A DNA stretch of 49,701 nt from Labrenzia sp. DG1229 (GTDB lineage Bacteria; Pseudomonadota; Alphaproteobacteria; Rhizobiales; Stappiaceae), in the NCBI RefSeq assembly GCF_000521215.1, contig NZ_KI928919.1:137235-186935 (forward strand), in the 5' to 3' direction. Below the pieces are notes generated by a model. The model was not told where the DNA came from, ran no database searches, and saw only the letters and a list, made by a program, of their open reading frames with translations. A program made the translations under genes and the position numbers. Below, piece by piece: positions 16,350 to 24,718 of the stretch. The first letter of the stretch is position 1; every line of letters begins with the position of its first letter.

Positions 16350-17054
16350 ATGAAATTTGCAGCACCGCTTGCCAGCGGACGTCTTGTCAAACGCTACAAG
16401 CGTTTTCTGGCCGATGTCGTTATTGATGAAAACGGTAGCGAGGTTACAGCTCACTGTGCCAATCCGGGCTCCATGCTCGGACTGAAGGAGCCGGGATCAA
16501 GGGTATGGTTGTCACAATCCGACAATCCGAAGCGCAAACTCAAATACTCCTGGGAAATCATCGAGGCAGACGGGGCGCTCGTCGGCATCAACACCGCGCA
16601 TCCGAACAAGCTGGTGGAAGAGGCGATCGAGGCCGGCCGCATCAAAGAGCTTACCGGATACGAGACCCTTCGCCGGGAAGTGAAGTACGGCAAGAATTCG
16701 CGCATTGATATTCTGCTTGAAGACAATAACGGCAAAAAGACCTATGTCGAGGTGAAGAATGTCCATCTGATGCGCCAGGCCGGACTTGCCGAATTTCCGG
16801 ACAGTGTCACGGCACGCGGTGCGAAACACCTGGCCGAGCTCGCTGACATGGCCGCTGAAGGACATGGGGCCGCGATGGTTTTTCTGGTACAGCGACCCGA
16901 TTGCGACCGGCTCAGCCTAGCGGCGGACATCGACCCAGCCTACGCGTCTGCCTTTGCGGCTGCGCGGGAGGCGGGCGTCAACACATACGCGATCGGGTGC
17001 GATGTGACGCTGGACGGTATCGAAGCCGTCCGCACGGTCAATATCGAGATATAG
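16350..17054 (+). CDS. sfsA: SfsA family protein (sugar fermentation stimulation protein)
   Basis: A 234-residue SfsA homologue of normal length. Conserved stretches are KRYKRFLADV, AHCANPGSM, NPKRKLKYSWE, GKNSRIDILL, YVEVKNV, FPDSVTARGAKHL and FLVQRPD. The internal part resembles a PD-(D/E)xK nuclease-like fold (D in RIDIL, E-x-K in VEVKN). SfsA binds DNA nonspecifically in E. coli; its true role is not settled. It follows trkH by 42 bases and could be cotranscribed. A GAGGAT site lies before the ATG. Confidence 0.95.
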   Translation: MKFAAPLASGRLVKRYKRFLADVVIDENGSEVTAHCANPGSMLGLKEPGSRVWLSQSDNPKRKLKYSWEIIEADGALVGINTAHPNKLVEEAIEAGRIKELTGYETLRREVKYGKNSRIDILLEDNNGKKTYVEVKNVHLMRQAGLAEFPDSVTARGAKHLAELADMAAEGHGAAMVFLVQRPDCDRLSLAADIDPAYASAFAAAREAGVNTYAIGCDVTLDGIEAVRTVNIEI

Positions 17055-17190
17055 CTTCCGGTTTTCAGGCTTGGCACGAATTGTACCGGGATTGGCGCGC
17101 TGCGATTGTTGCTTGTCCTGAATGTATCACTGTTGCCCTGGGCCGATACAATTGAGACCTGCGCCGATGCACGGTTGAAATGTCCGGTTC

Positions 17191-17235
17191 CCATCTGTCG
17201 GTTGTCAGCAATCAAGCTGACGCAACAGATGGAGA
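17191..17235 (+). promoter_or_regulatory. Leader hairpin overlapping the Shine-Dalgarno sequence of the next gene
   Basis: Outer arms CCATCTGT (17191-17198) and ACAGATGG (17225-17232) pair perfectly. Inner arms TCAGC and GCTGA (17205-17209, 17216-17220) pair around the loop AATCAA, with an internal loop between. The 3' outer arm ends in the GG of the GGAGA ribosome binding site (17231-17235) of the gene starting at 17241, so folding would restrict translation. Confidence 0.5.
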
Positions 17236-17240
17236 CTGAA

Positions 17241-17507
17241 ATGAAACTGAACATGAACCTTCTTGGTGCCGTTGCAGCCGCGAGCCTTGCCTTTTCAGTT
17301 CTGCCGACGACGGCACAGGCCGGCAGTCACGTTGTTGAGTGTGCGGACGGAACGATCTACGATTTCGGCAAGGACGACGCCATCAGTGCAGAAGTCGCCT
17401 GCGCCAACCATGGCGGTGTCAAGCTGACCCCGTTCAAGGCGTCGAAGATCAAGCCAAACGGTTCGAATTCGGGTGGACTTCCCGTGAAACGGACCCGCGC
17501 GCGCTGA
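17241..17507 (+). CDS. Small secreted protein with two conserved-type cysteines
   Basis: An 88-residue product starting at the ATG preceded by GGAGA. Residues 1-27 form a signal peptide (cleavage near AQA-GS). The mature part has the pattern CADGT...(18-20 residues)...ACANHGGVK, resembling small secreted domains with a C-DGT / C-HGG motif, and ends in a basic tail (KRTRAR). The two cysteines probably form a disulfide in the periplasm. Function unknown. It stands alone, with its own leader hairpin and a downstream stem-loop. Confidence 0.75.
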   Translation: MKLNMNLLGAVAAASLAFSVLPTTAQAGSHVVECADGTIYDFGKDDAISAEVACANHGGVKLTPFKASKIKPNGSNSGGLPVKRTRAR

Positions 17508-17538
17508 AGACCCTGATCGGCTGATTTGCCGACACAAC

Positions 17539-17570
17539 TTGCGCCTTGACCTTCCTGGTCAAGGCCGCAA
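17539..17570. terminator. Stem-loop between convergent genes (small secreted protein and gpt)
   Basis: CCTTGACC / GGTCAAGG with loop TTCCT is extended by TTGCG / CGCAA with one bulged C. It lies 32 bases past the stop of the small secreted protein gene and 90 bases past gpt. There is no clear T-tract on either side, so it is a probable bidirectional 3'-end structure of modest certainty. Confidence 0.5.
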
Positions 17571-17659
17571 GGTCCGCATCCGGACTGGTATTCAACTGCG
17601 GCTTTTCCGGCTCTGGACCGCGCAGGGAAACAACAAACGCAAAAGAACTGTTATGCCGG

Positions 17660-18175
17660 TCAACCGGCCGTGTCTTTTGAAAGCGGCGGCTGGAATTGCC
17701 AGCCCATGTCCCACGGGAAATAGATCCACGTGTCCTGGGATACTTCTGTGATGAAAGTGTCAACCATCGGAACACCCACAGGCTTTGCGTAGACCGTTGC
17801 ATAGTGGGCCTTGGGGAGCATTTCTCGAACGACTTTCAATGTCTTCCCGGTGTCGACCAGATCATCGATCACAAGGACACCACTGCCTTCACCATCTTCC
17901 AGATCGACGACTTTCGGGTCGACTGGCTTGATGACCTTCAGTTGTCCCTGATTTTCATAGTCGTGATATGAGGCGATGCAGACCGTTTCAATCGTCCGGA
18001 TACCAAGCTCACGGGCGACGATTCCGGCAGGAACCAGTCCACCGCGCGTGATGCAGACAATAGCTTTCCATTCGCCTTCACTCGACAACCGCCAGGCCAA
18101 AGCGCGGGAATCCCGGTGAAACATGTCCCATGAAACCGGGAACGCCTTGTTTTGGGTGGAATTTTCCATTGTCAT
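17660..18175 (-). CDS. gpt: Xanthine(-guanine) phosphoribosyltransferase
   Basis: A purine salvage enzyme of 171 residues that transfers phosphoribosyl from PRPP to xanthine or guanine. The PRPP-binding loop is [13 protein letters not shown], and other Gpt features are [11 protein letters not shown] near the N-terminus and [14 protein letters not shown] at the C-terminus. It follows the CinA-like gene by 9 bases and is probably cotranscribed. The ATG at 18175 has a second in-frame ATG two codons later. It is cytoplasmic or membrane-associated. Confidence 0.94.
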   Translation of the reverse strand: MTMENSTQNKAFPVSWDMFHRDSRALAWRLSSEGEWKAIVCITRGGLVPAGIVARELGIRTIETVCIASYHDYENQGQLKVIKPVDPKVVDLEDGEGSGVLVIDDLVDTGKTLKVVREMLPKAHYATVYAKPVGVPMVDTFITEVSQDTWIYFPWDMGWQFQPPLSKDTAG

Positions 18176-18184
18176 TCTCGCTCT

Positions 18185-18934
18185 TTATGATCCCAGCAAC
18201 TCTGCAACGGCCTGTGCCACGTCTTGAGCCGCGGCCGCCAGGACTGCCTCGTCACGCGACCTGATAACGATCTGGGTTGTGAATTTGCCATTCGATGCGT
18301 TCGGGTAGGATCCGATAAGGGTTTCAGGATGTGCATCCTGAATGGCAGCCAGCCTGTCGGCGATGCGGCTTTCTGGCATGTCGGCGGCAACAGTCCTGGA
18401 CAGCATCTTGCGCCCGGTTGTCAGGGTCGGTGCAATAGCGTCCAGCATGGCCTGCATGATGGACGGTACGCCGGCCATGACATGCACGTTTTCAATCCTG
18501 AATCCGGGAGCCTTGGACACCTTGTTTTCGATGAGGTCCGCTCCCTCGGGAATACGCGCCATACGCTGACGTGCCGGCGTGAACTGGCCGGGCTCATAGT
18601 GTTTTTCCATGATCGCGACGGCGCGCGGATCGAGATTCAATGGTACATCGAAAGCTGCCGCCACGCTTTCGGCGGTGATATCGTCATGGGTTGGGCCAAT
18701 GCCGCCGGACGTGAACACGTAGTCGAATTTCCTCCGCAGAGCATTGACCGCGGCGACGATCTGGTCCTGTTCGTCCGGGACCACCCGAACTTCTTTCAGA
18801 TCGATTCCGAGGGAGGTCATGTAGTCAGCGACGAAGCCGATATTCTTGTCCTTGGTGCGGCCGGACAGAATCTCGTCACCGATAACCAGGAACGCGGCGG
18901 TCACAATGTCATTTGCCTTCTGACCGGTCATCAT
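18185..18934 (-). CDS. CinA N-terminal (MoCF_biosynth) domain protein
   Basis: A 249-residue protein from the tandem ATG at 18934/18931, each well placed after GGGAG. It has the molybdopterin-binding fold motifs AFLVIGDEILSGRTKDKN and TSGGIGPTHDDITAE, then MAGVPSIM. It lacks the C-terminal nicotinamide-nucleotide amidase domain of full CinA, which is normal for the alphaproteobacterial single-domain form. Its reaction is uncertain; related domains act as ADP-ribose pyrophosphatases or bind molybdopterin. It is cotranscribed with gpt downstream. Confidence 0.9.
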   Translation of the reverse strand: MMTGQKANDIVTAAFLVIGDEILSGRTKDKNIGFVADYMTSLGIDLKEVRVVPDEQDQIVAAVNALRRKFDYVFTSGGIGPTHDDITAESVAAAFDVPLNLDPRAVAIMEKHYEPGQFTPARQRMARIPEGADLIENKVSKAPGFRIENVHVMAGVPSIMQAMLDAIAPTLTTGRKMLSRTVAADMPESRIADRLAAIQDAHPETLIGSYPNASNGKFTTQIVIRSRDEAVLAAAAQDVAQAVAELLGS

Positions 18935-19004
18935 CGCACTCCCTGAAATCCGATTGGGAACCCGCTTTATCGCAGCTTTCATTTCAGCTCAAGCCAAAGA
19001 CGGA

Positions 19005-20210
19005 TTATTGCTCAGGAGTCCAGCCATAAATGTCATCGAAACGTGCCGCCAGACTTTTTGGCTTCGTGAGCCGGAGAACAGTGTCGCGCGCGAAGGCCAT
19101 TGGACCCGAGTAATGAAATGTCCGAGCGTTACCGCGCGAGATTCCCTGAATATGGCTGGCACGGGGTTTCCTGTCCCTCTCAAACGACCTGAGCGCGGAT
19201 GGGATGTTCTGAACATCCTTCGGCAGATGTTTGGCCAGAATGGCTGCGTCCTCGATCGCCATTGCGGCACCTTGCGCCATGAAGGGAAGCATTGCGTGCG
19301 CGGCATCGCCCATCAGCGCCACATGCCCGTGTGTCCAGGGGCCTGACCCGTCGACGCTGCAAAGCGCCCATTTCAGCCAGCGTTCCGGCTTTCCGAGCAG
19401 ATTTCTGGTTTCAGCCGGCCAGTCCTTAAAGACCCGCAATACGGCGTCCTTCTGGGCTTCGGCCGACCAGGTTTCGTCGCTCCAGTCCTCCCGGGCAAGC
19501 GCGACAATATTGAGCTCTCGGCCGCTTCTTATCGGGTAGTGAACCAGGTGTGAATTCCTGTGTAGCCAAAGACCGCTATCGCGAGAGAACTTCGCATCCA
19601 CCTGGTCGATTGGCACCGTCGCACGATAGGCAACCTGTCCGCTGAACCGGGCATTCACGTGGCCTGGTACATGACGCCTGGTCCTGGACCACACACCATC
19701 GGCTCCGATCAACGCCTTGCATTTCTGGTTTGCCGTCTCTTCACCATCGCGGTAAATGCAGACCAGATGATCATAAGGTGATGGCGTGAAGTCCTTCACC
19801 TCGCAAGACAGGCGTATCGTGATCCCCGGCGTCTTTTGGGCCCGTTCAAGCAAAACCCGTTGAAGATCAGCCCTGTGAATGACCCAAAACGGATTGCCGT
19901 GTCGTTCCTTGATGAACTTTCCGAGCTCAACCCTTGCAAGCTGCTTGCCGTTTTCTCCGGACCAGATCCTGAGACCGTCAGGCGCATAGGCGAACGCCTC
20001 GAGGTCCTTCAAGATGTCCAGCCTTTGCAGAACCGAACAGGCGTTCGGCGAAAGCTGCAGACCCGCGCCGACTTCGGAAATCTCATTCGCTTTTTCCAGG
20101 AGCACGACTTTGTGTCCCTGCTGCCGGAGCGTCAGCGCGGCCGTCAGTCCGCCAATGCCGCCACCGGCGATGACGATGGGTGTCAGGGTGTCGTCGTCTT
20201 TCTCGGTCAT
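19005..20210 (-). CDS. FAD-dependent monooxygenase (salicylate/3-hydroxybenzoate hydroxylase type)
   Basis: A single-component flavoprotein monooxygenase of 401 residues. It shows the N-terminal FAD-binding GGGIGG (residues 16-21), the glutamate of LLEKANE, the DG motif in IGADGVWSRTR and the GD motif GDAAHAMLPFMAQGAAMAIED in the C-terminal half. These place it in group A aromatic hydroxylases, which use NAD(P)H and oxygen. The aromatic substrate cannot be read from sequence, and no ring-cleavage genes are nearby. The zf-CHCC gene lies 14 bases upstream and may be cotranscribed. Confidence 0.9.
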   Translation of the reverse strand: MTEKDDDTLTPIVIAGGGIGGLTAALTLRQQGHKVVLLEKANEISEVGAGLQLSPNACSVLQRLDILKDLEAFAYAPDGLRIWSGENGKQLARVELGKFIKERHGNPFWVIHRADLQRVLLERAQKTPGITIRLSCEVKDFTPSPYDHLVCIYRDGEETANQKCKALIGADGVWSRTRRHVPGHVNARFSGQVAYRATVPIDQVDAKFSRDSGLWLHRNSHLVHYPIRSGRELNIVALAREDWSDETWSAEAQKDAVLRVFKDWPAETRNLLGKPERWLKWALCSVDGSGPWTHGHVALMGDAAHAMLPFMAQGAAMAIEDAAILAKHLPKDVQNIPSALRSFERDRKPRASHIQGISRGNARTFHYSGPMAFARDTVLRLTKPKSLAARFDDIYGWTPEQ

Positions 20211-20224
20211 GAACCGCTCATTTC

Positions 20225-20470
20225 TCAGGCGGCTTCAGGCGTCCAATTGCAGTCGTTTGGAGACGATTCCCCAACCTTCAAAGTTGGATCGAACTTGTAG
20301 AGCGTTGAGCAGTACGGGCAGACGATTTCGTTTTCGGTTCCCATGTCCAGAAAGATATGGGGATGATCAAACGGAGGTTTTGCACCGATGCACATGAATT
20401 CACGTGCGCCGATCGCGACTGAATCGTGCCCGCTGGAGTTCTGAAAATGCGGGACAACCTGATCCGCCAT
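20225..20470 (-). CDS. zf-CHCC zinc-finger domain protein (NDUFS6-like)
   Basis: An 81-residue protein from the ATG at 20470, which has AGAGGA upstream. The metal site C27...H36/H38...C51-x2-C54 (CPYC) fits the zf-CHCC family found in alphaproteobacteria and in mitochondrial complex I subunit NDUFS6. In bacteria the role is not established; an accessory function for complex I or Fe-S assembly is an inference from the family. It precedes the flavin monooxygenase. Confidence 0.9.
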   Translation of the reverse strand: MADQVVPHFQNSSGHDSVAIGAREFMCIGAKPPFDHPHIFLDMGTENEIVCPYCSTLYKFDPTLKVGESSPNDCNWTPEAA

Positions 20471-20643
20471 TGTGACGTTCCTCTTTGAACTGTGGGGACG
20501 GTTTCCCCGATACCGAATTTCGGTGACAATATCACTTGTGAAATGAAAAGGTAGTCCTCGGATACTGCGGTTCAGCGCCGCATTTCGACATTTACACAGC
20601 GCAGCTGTTTTCTCCTTTGCCAATGGGAGTTTCTCCCCTTAAT

Positions 20644-20677
20644 GTAAGGGAAAATGTGTTTTCCGTTTACGTAAGGG
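20644..20677. promoter_or_regulatory. Repeat and palindrome cluster upstream of an alpha/beta hydrolase
   Basis: The direct repeat GTAAGGG (20644-20650 and 20671-20677) flanks the perfect inverted repeat GGAAAA-TGTG-TTTTCC (20649-20664). The cluster lies 13-46 bases before the hydrolase ATG, where an operator would sit. No regulator family is assigned. Confidence 0.35.
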
Positions 20678-20689
20678 TTACTTCGTTTC

Positions 20690-21445
20690 ATGCCGTACGC
20701 AGAAATCGATGGTGTCGGGATTGCCTATCTTGATGAAGGAGAGGGGGATCCGATCCTTCTCATACACGGATTTGCTTCCAACAAGCAGGTGAACTGGCAG
20801 TATCCGGGATGGGTCGACCTCCTGGTCAAGGACGGGCGCCGCGTGATCGCGCTTGACAACCGGGGGCATGGCGAGAGTGAAAAATTCCACGATCCCGAGG
20901 CCTATGGAGCACCACTCATGGCTGAAGACGCCAGAAGCCTGCTCGACTATCTGGAAATCCCGCAGGCTGACGTCATGGGGTATTCCATGGGTGCCCGGAT
21001 TTCCGCGTTTTTGACGCTCAATCATCCTGACCGGGTTCGCAGGGCGATTTTCAGCGGTCTGGGCTATGGCATGGTCGCCGGGGTCGGAGATCCCGAACCC
21101 ATCGCAGTTGCCCTGGAAACGGATCGCATTCAGGATATCAGGGATCGCACCGGACGTGCCTTCAGGGCATTTGCGGACCAGACGGGTTCGGACAGACAGG
21201 CACTGGCGGCCTGCATGCGCTCGTCCAGACAAAAAATCAGCGAGGACGACGTCGGACAGATCAAAAGACCAGTCCTGGTTGCGGTCGGTACCGAGGACGA
21301 AATTGCCGGTTCGCCGTATAAACTCGCCGATCTCATCCCGCATGCCGAGGTCCTGGAAATTCCGGGCCGTGACCACATGGTTGCTGTCGGAGACAAGGTT
21401 CACAAACAGGGTGTGCTGGCATTTTTGAACAACATCGACGCGTAA
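20690..21445 (+). CDS. Alpha/beta-fold hydrolase
   Basis: A 251-residue hydrolase. The oxyanion segment is LLIHGFASN, the nucleophile elbow is GYSMGAR, the acid is probably in VGTEDE and the catalytic histidine is in GRDHMVAVGD. RVIALDNRGHGES is the common family segment. No signal peptide is seen. Members include esterases, haloperoxidase-like enzymes and C-C bond hydrolases; the substrate cannot be assigned. A second hydrolase of the same fold follows after 52 bases, possibly cotranscribed. Confidence 0.88.
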   Translation: MPYAEIDGVGIAYLDEGEGDPILLIHGFASNKQVNWQYPGWVDLLVKDGRRVIALDNRGHGESEKFHDPEAYGAPLMAEDARSLLDYLEIPQADVMGYSMGARISAFLTLNHPDRVRRAIFSGLGYGMVAGVGDPEPIAVALETDRIQDIRDRTGRAFRAFADQTGSDRQALAACMRSSRQKISEDDVGQIKRPVLVAVGTEDEIAGSPYKLADLIPHAEVLEIPGRDHMVAVGDKVHKQGVLAFLNNIDA

Positions 21446-21497
21446 GACCCTCCTTGCGAGGCTGGCGTACAACTTGCGACGAATGACAGAGGAATGC

Positions 21498-22388
21498 ATG
21501 GGGCCGAAACGGGTTGAGTTTCAGGGGACTGAACAGAACAGTCTGATTGCTGACAGATATGGAGAAGGCGAGCAACCCGTCATCTTGCTTCACGGCGGCG
21601 GGCAAACGCGCCATTCCTGGGAGGCGGCGGCAGCGCGAATCGCAACGCTCGGTCATCCCGTCTATTCGCTCGATCAGCGCGGTCATGGAGAGAGCGACTG
21701 GGTTGCATCCGGCACCTACAGTTTCGAAGATTTCAGCAAGGACCTTGTTGCAGTTACCCGGCAGGTCGTTGCACTCCACCGCGCCAAACCGGTCGTTGTT
21801 GGTGCTTCGCTTGGCGGATTTGCTGGCATGCTTGCCGAAGGGCAGCAAAACCCGGGTGGTCTTTCGGCGCTCGTCCTGGTGGATATCACACCGCGGATCG
21901 ACATGGGCGGTGTCAGCAAGATCATCGGGTTCATGGGGGACCGGGTCGAAGAAGGCTTTGTGGATGTCGAAGAGGCAGCGGATGCCATTTCACGTTATCT
22001 GCCAAACCGGGCAAGGCCGAAAGATCTCTCGGGTCTTGCCAAGAACCTGCGCTTGCACGGCGATGGCCGCTATCGTTGGCATTGGGATCCGGCTTTCCTG
22101 AAATCGAGACAGCACGAAGACCCGAGGTCGTCAGACCAAATTCAGGCAAACATGCTTGTGGCTGTCGGCAATCTCACCTTGCCTGTTCTGCTGATACGCG
22201 GGCGGAATTCAGAACTTGTCTCGATGGAGCATGTGCAGGAATTCCTGGCGCGGGTGCCCCATGCGAAATTTACGGACATTCAGGATGCCGGGCATATGGT
22301 TGCAGGAGACAGGAATGATGTCTTCGCGTCAGCCGTGGAGGACTTCCTGCTTGAATTGAGGACGGATGCGGTCCCTGCCTTGAGCTGA
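21498..22388 (+). CDS. Alpha/beta-fold hydrolase
   Basis: A 296-residue hydrolase. The ATG at 21498 is chosen because AGAGGA lies 4 bases upstream; in-frame starts at 21474 and 21483 lack sites. Features are VILLHGGGQTRHSW, YSLDQRGHGESDW, the nucleophile elbow GASLGGF, an acid near LLIRGRNSELV and the histidine in DAGHMVAGD. It differs from the preceding hydrolase, so the pair is not a simple recent duplication. Substrate unknown. Confidence 0.88.
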   Translation: MGPKRVEFQGTEQNSLIADRYGEGEQPVILLHGGGQTRHSWEAAAARIATLGHPVYSLDQRGHGESDWVASGTYSFEDFSKDLVAVTRQVVALHRAKPVVVGASLGGFAGMLAEGQQNPGGLSALVLVDITPRIDMGGVSKIIGFMGDRVEEGFVDVEEAADAISRYLPNRARPKDLSGLAKNLRLHGDGRYRWHWDPAFLKSRQHEDPRSSDQIQANMLVAVGNLTLPVLLIRGRNSELVSMEHVQEFLARVPHAKFTDIQDAGHMVAGDRNDVFASAVEDFLLELRTDAVPALS

Positions 22389-22500
22389 TAGTGATAATAG
22401 TCTCAGAGATTTGCAGAAAATTCGTGAGAAATTGAATCCGCAAACGGTGAGCCATTTGCGAATGCAATAGCAGTCGCATTGGCCACTAATGTTTCCGTTT

Positions 22501-23313
22501 TCATCGGCCCGAGAATACAGGCAGGCGTTTTTCCAGAAACGCCCTGCAGCCTTCGCTGTAGTCAGTGCTGTCGATGCAGTTCCGGGCGTTCAAACGATCA
22601 CTTTCAAGTGTCGTTTTCGCGGTGTTGCCGGACAGATTGTTCACCGCCTGTTTTGCTGCCCTTACAGATAGCGGCGCATTTGCACAGATCGCGTTACACA
22701 GGGCCTCGATCCGAGCTTCAAGGGCGTTCGGGGTCAGCACTTCGTTGATCAATCCCATTTGCAGCGCGGATTCCGCCGAAAACCGCTCACCGGTGAACAG
22801 GACCTTCTTTGCATCGGATGGGGACACAGCTTCCAGGAGATCAGACAAAGCATCCGGAGGATAGGCCAACCCGAGCCTGGCTGCTGGAATTCCGAACAAG
22901 GCCGTTTGCGAGGCGATCCTCAAGTCGCAGGCAAGTGCCAACCCCAGTCCGCCGCCAAGACAGGGACCTTCGATCGCAGCGATCACCGGAATTGCAACAT
23001 TCTTGAGTGCCTTGAAGGCTGCAACGTTGACCGCGTCATACCGCATCGCGGCTTCGGGGGTCGAGCGGATTGCCTTGAACTCGGAAATATCCGCACCTGC
23101 GCAGAAACTCTTTCCGCCGGCTCCCCGGATAACGCAAACACGAACTTCCGGGTTTGCTGTCAGCTCATGAAGTCGTTCGGGAATACGCTCCCAGGCGGAC
23201 AGTGAAAGTGCATTTTTGCGATCCGGAGCGTTCAGAACGATTTCTGCGATCAGGCCACGAACTGCGAGAATCGGGTTGTCCGTATTCGCGACACTGTTTC
23301 CGTCATGTGGCAT
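22501..23313 (-). CDS. Enoyl-CoA hydratase/isomerase-family protein, atypical active site
   Basis: A crotonase-fold protein of 270 residues. Both oxyanion-hole segments are present (SFCAGADISEF and GPCLGGGLGLALACDLRIAS). Classical hydratases have a glutamate in the following PE(x)xxG segment; here the equivalent reads IPAARLGLAYPP, so that residue is missing. The protein may therefore be an isomerase, hydrolase or other crotonase rather than a hydratase. It stands alone and converges on the hydrolase pair. Its promoter region is shared back-to-back with cysE. Confidence 0.85.
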   Translation of the reverse strand: MPHDGNSVANTDNPILAVRGLIAEIVLNAPDRKNALSLSAWERIPERLHELTANPEVRVCVIRGAGGKSFCAGADISEFKAIRSTPEAAMRYDAVNVAAFKALKNVAIPVIAAIEGPCLGGGLGLALACDLRIASQTALFGIPAARLGLAYPPDALSDLLEAVSPSDAKKVLFTGERFSAESALQMGLINEVLTPNALEARIEALCNAICANAPLSVRAAKQAVNNLSGNTAKTTLESDRLNARNCIDSTDYSEGCRAFLEKRLPVFSGR

Positions 23314-23371
23314 TCAAATTCCTCAAATTGTGATCACCGGGCCGCTACAACGACGGAAATCTAAAACTTTC

Positions 23372-23448
23372 GGGTTTCATAAAAGGGTTTCATATCTGAT
23401 ATCAGCAAGTTTCATTTTGGAATATCCGACGACAGTCCTATTTTAGGA
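23372..23448. promoter_or_regulatory. Repeat-rich divergent control region upstream of cysE
   Basis: Between the crotonase gene and cysE are three GTTTCAT elements: two as GGGTTTCATA (23372-23381, 23385-23394) and one at 23409-23415. The perfect palindrome CTGATATCAG (23396-23405) and TCCTA-TTT-TAGGA (23436-23448) follow. Together they look like operator and promoter elements. The binding protein is unknown. Confidence 0.4.
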
Positions 23449-23482
23449 TTACGTTTGTGACGGCTTGAAAAGGAGACAGGCC

Positions 23483-24304
23483 ATGTCGGCATCGATATCG
23501 AAGCCCAACGTAGAACGCGTTCCGACCCATGATCCGGTCTGGCAGAAGTTACGCGACGAGGCTCAGCAGATGGTTGCCGCCGAACCGGCGCTGTCCTCCT
23601 TCGTCTATGAAACTGTTCTGAATCACGACAGTCTCGAAGAAGCGGTCTTGCACAGGTTGGGGGACAGGCTTGGGAGAGACGTCGTTTCCGCGTCGCTCAT
23701 CCGGCAGACCTATCTTGAAGCGCTTGCAGATGAACCGGAACTGGCCAAGATATTCCGTGTTGATATTGTGGCCGTCTTCGATCGTGATCCAGCCTGTTTC
23801 CGCTACCTGGAACCGGTTCTCTACTTCAAGGGCTTCCATGGACTTCAGACCCACCGTCTTGCGAACTGGCTGTGGCGCAAGGGACGCAAGGACTTCGCGC
23901 TTTATCTGCAGAGCCGCGCGTCGGAAGTGTTTCAGATCGACATTCACCCGGCTGTTCCGGTCGGGCGCGGCATATTCATAGACCACGGTACAGGCATCGT
24001 TGTCGGCGGGACCGCCGCTATCGGCGACGATGTTTCCATCCTGCAGGGCGTTACTCTGGGCGGCACGGGCAAGGAAGGCGGCGATCGCCATCCGAAGATT
24101 CAAAGCGGTGTCCTGATTGGTGCGGGTGCAAAAGTCCTCGGTAACCTCGAGATCGGTCATTGCTCGCGCATCGCCGCCGGATCTGTCGTTCTTGCGGATG
24201 TGCCCGAATGCACAACAGTGGCTGGTGTTCCGGCCAGAATCGTCGGCAAGGCAGGATGCGCGGAACCGGCACGCAGCATGAACCAGTTGCTTGGTGATGA
24301 CTGA
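23483..24304 (+). CDS. cysE: Serine O-acetyltransferase
   Basis: A 273-residue enzyme that makes O-acetylserine from serine and acetyl-CoA, the first step of cysteine synthesis. The ATG at 23483 is chosen with AGGAGA 7 bases upstream. The N-terminal helical domain (about residues 1-145) precedes a left-handed beta-helix with LQGVTLGGTGKEGGDRHPK, then GAGAKVLGN and the C-terminal AGVPARIVG. Family-conserved D and H residues are in FQIDIHPA and FIDHGTG. The length is normal and the C-terminal tail for cysteine synthase contact is present. Confidence 0.96.
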   Translation: MSASISKPNVERVPTHDPVWQKLRDEAQQMVAAEPALSSFVYETVLNHDSLEEAVLHRLGDRLGRDVVSASLIRQTYLEALADEPELAKIFRVDIVAVFDRDPACFRYLEPVLYFKGFHGLQTHRLANWLWRKGRKDFALYLQSRASEVFQIDIHPAVPVGRGIFIDHGTGIVVGGTAAIGDDVSILQGVTLGGTGKEGGDRHPKIQSGVLIGAGAKVLGNLEIGHCSRIAAGSVVLADVPECTTVAGVPARIVGKAGCAEPARSMNQLLGDD

Positions 24305-24420
24305 AGGTCTGGACGGAAAAAGGAACCGGGGGATAGTTTGCGGAAAGGGTTTGGCATTTTGGGCTGGTCTTATAGGGTCCGCGCGACTAAATAGCAGACG
24401 GCATTTACAAGGAGAGCGCC

Positions 24421-24636
24421 GTGAAACCCGATGAAATCCGCAAGATCGAAGCGTACCTGCGTTTGAAATTCGAGCTGCAGAGCCTTCAAGTGCGGGCCCG
24501 TCCGCGCAAGGACGACTCTGCAGAGGTCTATATCGGCGAAGAATTTATCGGCGTGATCTTCCGAGACGACGAAGACGAGGATCTGAGCTGGAACTTCCAG
24601 ATGGCTATTCTGGAAATCGATCTGGACGAGGTCTGA
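24421..24636 (+). CDS. DUF3126 family protein
   Basis: A 71-residue protein starting with GTG at 24421, with AGGAGA 5 bases upstream. It is very acidic at the C-terminus and contains RARPRKDDSAEVYIGEEFIG and EDLSWNFQMAILEIDL, characteristic of DUF3126, a short family confined mostly to alphaproteobacteria. Function unknown. It follows cysE by 116 bases and is closed by a strong terminator. Confidence 0.92.
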   Translation: MKPDEIRKIEAYLRLKFELQSLQVRARPRKDDSAEVYIGEEFIGVIFRDDEDEDLSWNFQMAILEIDLDEV

Positions 24637-24657
24637 GCCTTAATCTAACCATTTGAC

Positions 24658-24698
24658 AAGGGCGGCCTTTTTCGCGAGAGGCTGCCCTTTCCTTTTTT
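24658..24698 (+). terminator. Intrinsic terminator after the DUF3126 gene
   Basis: The stem AAGGGCGGCC / GGCTGCCCTT (10 pairs, one G-T) has a 12-base loop and is followed by TCCTTTTTT. It lies 21 bases past the stop. Confidence 0.85.
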
Positions 24699-24718
24699 CA
24701 GCCTTGTGCGGCCAGAGG

